Shown here: one piece after another, positions 28,601 through 40,600 of the stretch
Layout: every line of letters starts with the position of its first letter
How positions within the stretch are numbered: position 1 is the first letter of the stretch
NCBI GenBank assembly: GCA_947623455.1
Contig: OX392542.1
Location: 6,703,625 to 6,767,624, forward strand
Length of the DNA stretch: 64,000 nt
Source: Mimachlamys varia
Taxonomy: Eukaryota; Mollusca; Bivalvia; Pectinida; Pectinidae
Direction: 5' to 3'
Notes under the pieces: model-generated
Database searches by the model: none
The model's input: the letters and a program-made list of their open reading frames with translations, nothing else
What the model was told of the DNA's origin: nothing
Made by a program: the position numbers and the translations under genes

Positions 28601-31600
28601 TGCTTTCGTCTGAATGTCAACAACTCTGTGTGTTTTTTGGCCAGGTGCAACGTGGTCCGTATGGTAGGAATTCTTCCTACAAGCATGATGGGCATCAGTC
28701 ATTATGGATATGCCCTCCTCCTCAATTTCATTTTTCTCTTCATTTTTGCCATATTCACTGATGTTTTTCTCAGCAAATTAACTATAGTTCCCATACTCTG
28801 AAGCACATTTGCACGAAAGTGTTGGCTGGTCAATCCACATTTGGCAAATTTACTGAATTTTTCATACTGTAATGGCATCATTCCACTACATAGGTAAGCC
28901 ATCACTATTTTGTGGTTGACAACTAAATTGCCATTGACAGATTCCGATGATGTCCATCGCAGGTTATGTCCCTGAGAGCAGGAATAGTCAACATGGATAA
29001 CATGTCCACTCCTTGAAATGTCCTTCACTCTAAATTGGTACATACACTGTCTTGCATGGTCCTCGATTTTCCCAGGAAAGTCAACAACTGATTGAATATT
29101 TCAAATAAACAATTCATCATCAAAATTGTCTCCAACTTTGTCGGGCATCACAATATGTTCTTGATTTGCAGTTTGTTGTTGTTGGATCTCCGGGAATGAG
29201 ATTGATTAGACAGATTCCTTGAAAGGAAATGATCTAGCACTCTATCGAAAATAAAAGCAAGATTTGCTTTCTTTCCAACCAATTCTTTTACAGCAGCCAA
29301 TTTTGTTTCAAACTGGAGCTTCAAATTGTCGTTCTGTAAATGCAGCTCAATAGTCTTCCTACAGGTATTGTAAGCATATTCCTTGAAAGACCCATCACTA
29401 AGACGCTTTCTCACTTTTTTTCCACTGAAGGTATTCGTTATTTCACTTAGAGCCATTTTGAATTTAGTTTAATCAAACTGATGTAATTTTCAAATTTGAA
29501 ACTGCCGGCTAGATAAAAGAGCCTCACTGATTGGCTATCTGTGTAACACACACGTGCATGTATGTGACCTGTATCAAGTTCAAGTGTCATATACACCTTC
29601 CCTGTGGACAGGCATGGCTACATACACTATCAAACATTCCCTCACCGAAGAGCAAGAAATTGCAATAAAACAACTCTACCAAGAAAATGGATGGACATAC
29701 ACACAAGAACAGGTATGTATTTATATATTTCATGAATGTGATAAAATTATTGTGTTATTGTTTCCATTACTAAAATCAAGAAAAGATACTTGAATAAGAG
29801 TGTCAATGTTACATGTGCCATCAATGAATCATATATTTTACAAGTAGCAAAATATTTAGAGTACTGTGCACCTATGCGTGTTAGGTGTTATAGATCTCTG
29901 ATCATGATAGAGTATAATTTATAAGGCGTCATATTGTTTTGGGTTTCAGAGGTGATATCAAAGAAAAAAAAAGGTTGGACATGAAATGTGGTCCTGACAC
30001 ATCTGCACCACATCAATCAGGGAGTTCAACTACCCGTATATCAACGGACACATCTGCACTACAGCAAGATGGTAGTCCGTCTGTGTCTAAATTACAAGAT
30101 TCTGATTGTCCCCATTGTTTCCAGACTCCATGTGTGACGTCACATAACCACCAATGGTTGGGAAATGGACAAGCGCCATGTCTTGAGAACAGTGTCATCA
30201 GAAAAGATAGATATTCTAAATACATGAAAGTGATAAGCAATCTTGGAGGATGGAATGATCCTTAGATATGTTTTGAAAAAAACGCAGCATGGAAGAAGGT
30301 GAATGGGTTGTAACTCATCAACGTGAAGTTATCCCGGTGTGTGTACTTTCATGTGTGAGGAATTTATACCCAAATCCTTAATCCCATACATGGGTCATAG
30401 ATAGGAATAGGTTTTATACAAAATGTTCATAAATCTTCATATATTGTGTGACATAATACTCTGTCAAATAAATATTTTAAATTTAATTTTTTTGTAATCA
30501 ATAAATCCTAGGAATAATATTGAACGATATGACATGTATTGTTTTGTTTTTCACAGCTAGGTAATGTGAGCACACTTTCAATTCACAGTTATCATGATTG
30601 GAGGGGTATCATATTACACATTACGGTACAGACCAGCACCCCTCCCCATACCAGCCAGGTTTGGGCTGCCGACTTGTCACATAAATTAGCTGTAGAGATT
30701 AGTTAGCTGGTGGTTTGCCTGGACAACCAAATGCTCTGAATCTCGGCCTTATCTGACATAAAACAATTAGTTCACCTGCCAGCATCGGTGCACCAGCAGG
30801 AAGCAATCAATCTCAACCTTTAACAGGAAACTCTATAATTGAACATAACATTGTTTCAATTACACTTGTACGGTCATTAATGTAATCTCAACACGGAGGT
30901 ATAAACATGCAAGTTTGCTTTCGGGCCTTCTAAGTTAAGACAAAGTTTATGTTTCCACCAGTATATCCCTTTGACAAGCCGTTTGGGTTTTAACCTATTT
31001 AGGTAAAGATATCTTTATTTAAAAACAAGAGTCCCAATGGGCCTGCATCGCTCACCTGGTATCAATCTCTGACTTATATTATAGTGTAACCCTAAAGTCC
31101 CTTTAATTTTTTTAATGTAAGACATTTAGAAGAACATCTTAAGATTTAAACATATTTTACCTCTGTGACCTTATAAGACAACATCATTTTCATTTTCAAA
31201 TTTTGTTTGGCTTCATCCCAGGACGCTACCAGCCAAATATCATGTCTCTAGGCAAATAAAGATCAAGGTCATTTCTTTTCGCAAACTTTGTCAGGCTTCA
31301 TCCAAGAAACCTTTCAGCCAAATATCATGCTTCTAGGTCTTTTGGTACTTCAGAAGAAGTCGTTTGAATGTTTTAACAGATTTGACCCCTGTGACCTTGA
31401 ATATAGGTCAAGGTCATTTCTTTTCGCAAACTTTGTCGGGCTTCATCCAAGGAACCTTTCAGCCAAATGCCATGTTTCTAGGGCTTTTGGTATTTCCGAA
31501 GAAGTCGTTTAAAGGTTTTAACAGATTTTACCCCTGTGACCTAGAATATAAATCGAGGTCATTTCTTTTCGCAAACTTTGTTGGGCTTCATCCAAGGAAC

Positions 31601-34600
31601 CTTTCAGCCAAATATCATGCTTCCAGGGCTTTTGGTATTTCAGAAGAAGTCGTTTGAATGTTTTAACAGATTTGACCCCTGTGACCTTGAATATAAGTCA
31701 AGGTCATTTCTTTTCGCAAACTTTGTCGGGCTTCATCCAAAGAACCTTTCAGCCAAATATCATGCTTCTAGGGCTTTTGGTATTTCAGAAGAAGTCGTTT
31801 AAAGGTTTTAACAGATTTGACCCCTCTGACCTTGAATATAGGTCAAGGTCATTTCTTTTCGCAAACTTTGTCGGGCTTCATCCAAGGAACCTTTCAGCCA
31901 AATATCATGCTTCCAGGGGTTTTGGTATTTCAGAAGAAGTCGTGCGAAGGTTTTAACATATTTGACCCCTGTGACCCTGAATATAAGTCAAGGTCATTTC
32001 TTTTCGCAAACTTTGTCGGGCTTCATCCAAGAAACATTTCAGCCAAATATCAAGCTTCTTGGGCTTTTGGTATTTCAAAAGAAGTCGTTTAAAGGTTTTA
32101 ACAGATTTGACCCCTGTGACCTTGAATACAGATCAAGGTCATATTTTTTCAAAAACTTTGTCGGGCTTCATCCAAGTAACCTTTCAGCCAAATATCATGC
32201 TTCCAGGTCTTTTGGTATTTCAGAAGAAGTCGTTTAAAGGTTTTAACATATTTGACCCCTGTGACCTTGAATATAAGTCGAGGTCATTTCTTTTTGCAAA
32301 CTTTGTCGGGCTTCATCCAAGGAACCTTTCAGCCAAATGTCATGCTTCTGGGGCTTTTGGTATTTCAGAAGAAGTCGTTTGAAGGTTTTAACAGATTTGA
32401 CCCTTGTGACCTTGAATATAGGTCAAGGTCATTTTTTTTCGCAAACTTTATTGGGCTTCATCCAAGGAACCTTTCAGCCAAATGCCATGTTTCTAGGGCT
32501 TTTGGTATTTCAGAAGAAGTCATTTAAAGGTTAAAATAAATTTAACCTCACTGTGACCTTGAATATTGGTCAAGGTCATTTTTTTTCGCAAACTTTATTT
32601 GGCTTCATCCAAGGAAGCTACTGGTCAAATATGAAGTCTCTATGCTTGACGGCATTTTAGAAGAAGTTGTTTGAAAGTTTCGACATATTTGACCCCTGTG
32701 ACCTTGAAATTAGGTCAAAGTGGGTTTTTTTCGCAAACTTTGTTCAGCTCCTTCCAAGAAATCTACCAGCCAAATTTCATGTCACTGGGCCTTTCAGTAT
32801 TTTAGAAGAAGTCGTTTAAAGGAAAAAGTTGACGGACGCAGGACTGACGGACGGACGACGGACGGACGGACGGACGGACGACGGACGCTGCACCATCACA
32901 TAAGCTCACTTGGCCTTTCGGGCCAGGTGAGCTAACAATATCTCTATTTAAATTTAAAAACAATATCTCTATTGCAAATACAGATATCTCTATTTCAAAA
33001 ATTGAAATTGAAATATCTTTATATAATTTAATTTTGCCTATTACCCAAATGTTAAACTTTTTCAGGTTATATCGTATAACCTCAAAAATCAGACAATGCA
33101 AAAAGTGATGACGTCATATACCCCCATGTTTTGCGCAGTATTTTGTAATCAAACTTCTGATTGTTTGAAGTTGTTTAAAGATGAAATTTATGCACACGGT
33201 AGTGTTTTTTGCAAAACCATTCAATTTTTTGTCATAATTAGTTCCAAATTATTTTATAAGACCTATGTCTTATATAATTATGTATGTTCAGAAATGAAAT
33301 TATAAGGAATGACCACAATTTATTTCAGGGTTATACGGTATATATCACACTTTTTTGCATAAACTGCTTCGCGAATTTATGCAAAGTGCACACATTTTCG
33401 TCGGTATATACCATATAACCTGAAATAAATTGTGGTCATTCCTTAATTTAATTAGAAATATCTGTATTTCAAATAGGGATATCTATATTTGAATAACATA
33501 TATCTCTAATTGAAAAAGAGATATCTCTATTTCAATCAGAGATATCTATTTCTTGTCCTTATGAAGATATATTTAATTGAAATAAAGATTACTAAGCTTT
33601 ATTTGAAATAGATATCTCTAACTAAAATACTGATGTCTCTATTTCATAATCGTATAATTTCACAGTTGTCTTCAATTCAAAAACATATATTGCTATTTCA
33701 ATTGAGATATATGTAATTATTTGAAAATTAAGGTATGTTTAATTTAGATTCAGATATTTTTATTCTAAATAAGCATATCTTTATTCATATATGTTTGTCT
33801 CAGTCTGAAGAATTAAAATTTAAAACACAGAAAAAAGTATTGTTCTCCAACCTGTGGATACATGAACGGCTGTTGATCTAGCGCTGGCCACACAGGCACT
33901 TATTAAATGAATAACTACAGTCTTTCCAAGGTTTATCTACATACATGTTACATATACAGTACGTAGTGGACCCTCAGCAAGGCAAGACCTGAAATACGGA
34001 GTGTAATAAGTGCCTGTGGCCAGTCGGCAGGAGACTTTCATGGCAGCTGTACTGCAGAAAGTAGAGAGAACTGTTGCGGTTATACAGAGTACCATAGAAA
34101 GAACAGATGACCAGTTATTGAGGTTAAGGGCTGGTAAAAGGAATGAAAGAATTAGGGATTGTATCCCAAATTGATTAGCATTTCCTGCTATTTCAAATAT
34201 TTTTTGTGACATAGCTTCTGTCTTGCGTAAAATAATTAGACAAAGGGAGCAATCTTTTTCCCTTCATTGTGATTAAATACAGATATCTCTATTTCTAGTC
34301 AAATAGAGATTTTTTAAAATTAAAATTAAAGATTTATATCTGTATTAAATTATATAACACACCTATATTTCTATTTCAATTACAGCTTTCTTTATTAAAA
34401 GAGAGATATCTATTTGAATCAGAGATATTTCTATCTTAATACAGATCGTCTCTACTTACAATGAAATGCTGATATCTGTAATTGAAATAAAGATATACTT
34501 AATTAAGATTAAGATATCTGTAATTCAAATGGATATCTGTATTTCTAATGGAGATCTCTCTAATTTTAATAAATATCTGTAGTTGTTATAGAAAAATCTG

Positions 34601-37600
34601 TATTTTCCATATATTCAAAGGTAGATATCTCTATTTAAAATGTAGATATCTGTATTTAATAGTTAAAACCCCAAACGGCTTGTCATTCAACCCGCCTTAT
34701 CATGATTGTTTTATTACAGCACTGTTATTTATGCGAGTACTTATTGGAAAGTAGGTGTTTCATTAGATTTTACTGAGTGAACTGCAAGTAAAAATGTAAC
34801 TTTTTTGGTTGATGGGGTAAGCTGAGGGACTTTTGAAAGCAACTTCTAGGCTTGGAAAGTAACATTTTGTGACAAAGTTTCCAGCAAATTTGACAAGTTA
34901 TAGCAATTAAATATGACTAAGTACAACTCAATGTTTAGAGAATACTTTCTATATTTCCAACCCTATATACTGTAGTCTAGTTATCTACAGGTGATGTACA
35001 ATGTAAGTAAAAGGTAAACAGGGGATTGGAGGAACTCTTCTGATACAACTTACAACTTAATGTATCATTAAGAATTGCTTTACACCTGCATTCTACTTAC
35101 ATATATCACATATATGAAGTGCTGAATACAGATATATGAATACAACCAGAGCCTTTTCATGGTAACATCATTCAAATTATATAAATTTATAAGAAGTACT
35201 AAGCATATGGTTATGGACTGCTGTGTTACAGGCTATATCAAGCCCAGCATCATGCCTGCTACATACAGTAAGTGTGGGGTTAAGGGAAGTTTAATTGTGG
35301 GGGAACTCTCTACACCAATCATGCTAATACATTATGTCACTGATGTTGATACATTCCACAATTCAAGCAGAAGTATTGTTGGCTTACTGATTAAACAAAT
35401 ACATTTGGAAGTCACAATACAGTGAATTCCACTTAATATCACTCCTGTTAATATCGCATTCTTCTTTATATCATGTTTTTTTTCAGAACACCATTTCTCA
35501 CTCTATATAATCTGTGTAAGATCATAGATGTCATTTCCATTGATTTCAAATACAACTTGTACAAAATATTGCATAGAAAATAAAATTAAAATAACAAAAA
35601 AAAAAAATGTTTTTGATGAAACAATATTATCTATAGATTGAAACATCTTCATATATACTTTGAATAGCTTACTTTCAGTTATTGAGATTGGAAATGCACT
35701 AGATTTAGTGGAAAAAATGTTTCTCTGAATGTCACATATCTGTTAATGTCAATTGTTTTTGTCTGACAAATGCAACATGATATAAAAAGAATGCATTGTA
35801 GTACTGATACAACATTTGGATCAGGAAGTGTTAGCTCAATAATTTAAATCAAGATACCTATTCGGAAATGCTACCCAAAGGTTGCAAGTATTCAATTTCA
35901 ACAAAGGTCACTGATGTAATAGGTTATTTATGTTATCTCATATGTTTAGTAAATAACTTTCTATCTACCCATGAATGAATCTTATCAATGGTTCTTGAAT
36001 TATTTCTCTCATTGATCCTATTGTCATTGATGACATTGTACCAAAGAGAAACAATTTTAACATCTAATAGGATATTTTCGTTTCTCATGACATTTAATTT
36101 CCACAAATTTTCAAACAACTGATGGAAATGTTGAAATTATAACCTATTATGATGTATACAGAATCGTTATTGTAATAAAGGTATAACATTATGTACAGTG
36201 AAAGTGCTCCCTCACAGCTAGGCTGGCCCTAAATGTCTCTAGATGTTATGTAATAGGACGAGAACCCATGACCCTTGGCTCTCCAGACCGATGCTCTACC
36301 AACTGAGCTAAAGGGAAATTCCCTACAGCTCACGCTTGTAAGGCAACCTAATCAATGCACATCTTTTACATGTATACAGATTTTGAATTACTTGGAACCA
36401 AAATAACTCTAAATAATTTTGATCACTTTAATGTCTGATGCTAGACTAAATCCTAAAGTTTTAAACTAGGGGAGATTATATAAAGGTATTAGTAAAATTC
36501 AGGTAGAGAAATTCACCATAAAAACTTAGGGGCTGGTAGCCCGTCTATGATACAAAATGAGGCATGATACAGCACGAGGCGACTGACCTATCATCTAGCC
36601 TATCAGATCCCGCCAAGCTCCATGTGACTGTGATTATAATACAGTGCCTCAGGTGCCCAGCTGCAAACTGCCTCCTTTATTTACACACTTGACACTAGTA
36701 AGGAAAAGTGGGATTGGCAAATGTGTGATGTACATGATCTAGATAGCTCGGACACATACTGATATTTTTAACTATGGCATCTTGGTACACTTTAATTATG
36801 TCCAAAGAAGTGGAATCAACTAAGAAAAATGGAAAGACAGCTTGAATTGGAAGATAGAGGCCATATCTGCCAGCATAACAGTGTACACTTGGCAGTATCA
36901 ATGTAAGTACATGTATTAGCAATTTGAAAAATTCAGGAAATGAATACAGTTTATGTAAAAGGTAGATAATAATAATAATTGCAAAATGAATGCATTTGAA
37001 TGCACATACTAGTATATTGTGCATGGTGACTACAGACAAACATTATAATTATATTATAAATTATATTTGTATATAAAGCTGAAATCCAGTAAAAATATGT
37101 TTTCAAACACAAAATTAGTATGAAGTTTAATTTAAAAAAAACCCCATATATTTATGCATCTGTTAGGAAAAGGAATATCAAAATAAATTAAAACTTTATC
37201 TATTTTTCAAGAAATAAGCAACAATTTATTTGAACTATTATTATCATCAAGTTTTAACACAGATGTTATGTGTGGTGTGTGTGTGGCTGGGGGGGGGGGG
37301 GGGGGAGTTGAGTTTTATTGTAATAAATGGTTTCTGCTAAATGAGTAGCAGATTTTAAGAATCAAATTTTAAAAAAAAAGCCACTGTAAAAGTAAAACAA
37401 CGCTGATAAAGCCGTTCAACTTCACATTATTTCTGACTGGTACTCGTGAGAGAATTTCCCAAAAAGTTCCATTATAACTAACCCTAAATAAATTCATGAT
37501 AATGATTACAACCACATGGGGATCATTTAAGTTGTTAATTACAGTAACACCACAGGGTTCTTTTATCTGACACCTATTGATGGGACGGTGACATTGGTCA

Positions 37601-40600
37601 CATGGTGCATTTTCAGTTTCATAATGTTCTTCCTCAAAACCACCTGATTTTGATGAAACATGTAAAGAAATATGATCCCCAGCAAGGGGAGAGGAGAATT
37701 CATACACTGCAACTTGGTAGGACATAGTAACAAGGGATCATTAACTACTTTAAAGAATGGTAAGAATTTGACTAGATAATTTATTGAAGCCAAAAAAAGT
37801 CCCTTTTGACCCCATTTAGGACTCGCACAACTAAATAATTTACTATATGTTATTACTCAGCTTTAGAGCTAATAACTTTAATATTTGAAGTTCAACACTA
37901 GTGACAACTGCCTGGATTCACAGATACATACATGGCAAAGACGTCAAATGACATTTTATCAGAAGTTTCGTGGCATTTTAGCTCGCTACGGTCATCTGCT
38001 TCGGACAACTGGAAATTTACATATCAAACCAGTGAAATGGGACGGGAACACCCTCTGACTTTTGACCCCATATCAATCCGCCATCACATATCAAAATCTA
38101 CCAAAAGTATACATTTTTGTAAAGTTAAATATCTATAGATTTCATTCAATGCAGAATATGTCAACAATTACCTATTTAGATTATTCAGAATCACTGTACT
38201 TAGCCGGAACAAATTTTCGGTAGGGACTACAAACGTATGAAACACTTCGTGATAGGCTGATTTAGTTGTGTGATTCCTTTAGGGCCCCCACAATACCAAA
38301 AACAAGTCCTTTAGCCATAAAGCTGGAAAAAAAATCATAAATAACAAAATTATTCATAAACAAATATATTGTTATCAAAACTCTTTTTAATTTTGGGAAT
38401 CGGTCCCGAAAATCATATTCTTATTGAAGCACAGTTTTTTCAGATAAAGTTTCCGGATTAATCCCGAAAATCATATTCTTATTGTAGCACAGTTTTTTTT
38501 CAGAATAATTTCGGGATCGATCCCAAAAAAGCACTTCTTGCTAATTTTTGGGATCGATCCCGAAACTCATATTCTTATTATAGCACGTTTTTTTCAGAAT
38601 AATTTTCGGGATCGATCCCGACAAAGGATTTCTTGCTAATTTTTGGGATCAATCCCGAAAATCATATTCTTATTATAGCACAGTTTTTTTCAGAATAATT
38701 TTCGGGAACGATCCCGAGAAAGGACTTCTTGCAAAATTTGGGATCGATCCCAAAAATCATATTCTTATTGTAGCACAGTTTTTTGTATAAATGTTCGGGA
38801 TCGATCCCAAAAATCAGCTAGAAATTCAGTGTTTTATTTTTGAAAGGGTATAAATACCGAGAAATCAAAAAGATATATCAGAAAATACCATTGTATCAAT
38901 TGATCATTATGTGATTAAATGGCTTTATGCATCAGCATTTTTGTGATTGTACATGGGTGAATTACTGAAAACACACGTCAAAAAGAGGAACGCCATAAAT
39001 TTTTCCTCTTCTGGAATATATAGAGTTAAATATAAAACACAAGGTTGAATGCTAAGGTCAATGGGTCAAAGGTCAAAGTCATATTAGGGTAGAATTCAAG
39101 TCATACTGTATCGGCGATATCCGATACGGGTGATGTGAAATAGTTGACAGTTTCTTTGCTGAATGATGAAATGAGACAATGTGTCCTAGCCAGTGTCAAT
39201 TTTGATGATTTAAGAAATGACATTTTTTTGCGGGAGGGAGTAGGTTGGCGTGTGGGCATGTGGGGGATATCTACAGCCGCAATACGGGGCCCTTCCTGAC
39301 CTGTCAGTGTTCTAGTATGTTGATGTAACTTCTTTCATAATTGCTGTCATGAAACAAAGTTTACTTGTTTTCTTCTAAGTTTGGGTACTGTTTTCTAGCA
39401 TACTAGACACATTTTTGGGTCCTCCTGTACCCAAAAAAGACATTGTAAGCTTAATGCATGTATTATATATACTTAAGTATAATACAATTCATTATGCTTA
39501 AGTAAAATACATTTTTAGGTGCTCCTTTAAGTGTAATACATTTTTGGGTCCTCCTTATATTAATTATCTTTCTCTTGTTCCATTATAGGTCAAAATTATC
39601 TGAAGAATAACATGAAGATAATTATGGAATAAAGAAATTCATAGTTATATGCAAAATGTAACTGTTTAAAAGTTTATGAATTTTGTGAAGTTTGTAAATT
39701 TTCTTCGAGCAACAATTTAAAAATTTATTTGAAATTCCTGATGAAATGACATATCTTGCAAAATGTTATTGATGTAATTTTAGTTAAAATAGCCAAGAAC
39801 AAATAATTGCAACATGATGAATGATCCATGGTATCTAATATATTCACAGCTAAGATAATGTCTTGTTTCAGAGTTGCTTTAGAAACGATTGACCGATTGA
39901 CTTACACCCTTGACCTGACGGACTATGCCTCAAGGATCATCCATCCCCTGGTGCGGACCTTGGACACCAGTCCGGAGCTCCAGACCACGGCCATGGACAC
40001 GCTGTGTGCCCTAGTTGTTCAACTCGGAACCAAGTTTGCCATTTTTCTGCCAATGGTGTACAAGGTTATGACAAAGAACAAGATTCTCCATCAGAGATAC
40101 AGCATACTCACCTGTAGGATTATGAAGGTATTTGAATTTATCCCTTTCACCACTCATACCAGTCTCGACAGGATCAATGCATAGACTTTATATAGGAAGT
40201 GTTGAAGTCTTCAGCTCATTCTCTATAGTTTTTCTTCAAATTAAATTTAGAAGACCAAAACTTAACATTTATCTTTTGATATGTGCAGGTTATCCACAAC
40301 AATGTACTGTCGTACCTCGTTACTTTAAACTTTATATTAAACTTGAAACCTCCTTTAATTTGAAATATTTTGTCGGAGGCATAAAGAGAGATATGCTGTT
40401 TGAACCTTGCTGTAATTTGTCTCGTGTTTGTAGAGTTCTACCATATTGAACCTTGCTGTGATTTGTCTTGGTTTGTAGAGTTCTATTTTATTGAACCTTG
40501 CTGTTATTTGTCCATGTTTGTAGAGTTCTACCATATTGAACCTTGCTGTAATTTGTTCGTGTTTGTAGAGTTCTACCATAGCTGAGGAGGAGGAGGATCC

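Larger units (their letters stand above)
30972..34685. mobile_element. 3.7-kb inverted-repeat element with GATATC-rich arms
   Basis: The left end TGACAAGCCGTTTGGGTTTT (30972) matches the reverse complement of the right end at 34659-34685, for about 27 bp including AAC(C)TATT. Inside both ends are many degenerate copies of AGATATCTCTATTTCAAT (30995-31020, 32936-33060, 33455-33800, 34270-34660). The left arm is split by the pearl-like element: GATATCTTTATTTAAAAAC continues as AATATCTCTATTT after it. No coding capacity seen, so non-autonomous. Confidence 0.65.
19951..39027. mobile_element. 19.1-kb element with long terminal inverted repeats
   Basis: A 19,077-bp insertion in a core repeat of pearl/HINE copy B. 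The uninterrupted sequence in copy A shows the target was AAAC-AAATA-TAAAAC. AAATA occurs on both sides (19946-19950 and 39028-39032), giving a 5-bp target duplication. The ends share an inverted repeat starting TATATTCCAGAAGAGG and running about 480 bp on the left and 646 bp on the right. Inside are a broken transposase gene (27722-29456, minus), a divergent partner ORF (29614-30265, plus), and several nested elements. The size recalls Polinton/Maverick elements, but I found no polymerase, integrase, ATPase or capsid frame, and the target duplication is not 6 bp. Superfamily unresolved. Confidence 0.8.
18566..39871 (+). other. mTOR intron 24 (21.3 kb), nested transposons
   Basis: The largest intron, running from AA|GTAAGT to TTGTTTCAG. 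Almost all of it can be explained by insertions: one SINE, two adjacent pearl/HINE copies and a 19.1-kb inverted-repeat element inside the second. Confidence 0.9.

Noticed and set aside
28187..28801. 204-codon plus-strand open frame
   Set aside because: Antisense shadow of the transposase pseudogene, whose minus-strand motifs ([20 protein letters not shown]) are the meaningful reading.
31288..32534. Staggered plus-strand frames with [24 protein letters not shown] repeats
   Set aside because: Produced by the ~145-bp pearl core repeats. The frame rotates with each unit and each terminates after about 75-107 codons.
33937..34212. 91-codon minus-strand frame with a hydrophobic segment
   Set aside because: No homology that I recognise. 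It lies in the interior of a non-autonomous element with biased composition, and I could not support it as a gene.
38395..38808. Regularly spaced short repeats suggesting a CRISPR-like array
   Set aside because: The repeats are 12-bp palindromes, the spacers are themselves repeated, and the array is mirrored at both ends of a eukaryotic transposon.
19951..39027. Polinton/Maverick identity for the 19.1-kb element
   Set aside because: Size fits, but I saw no type-B polymerase, integrase, ATPase, protease or capsid frames, and the apparent target duplication is 5 bp rather than 6.
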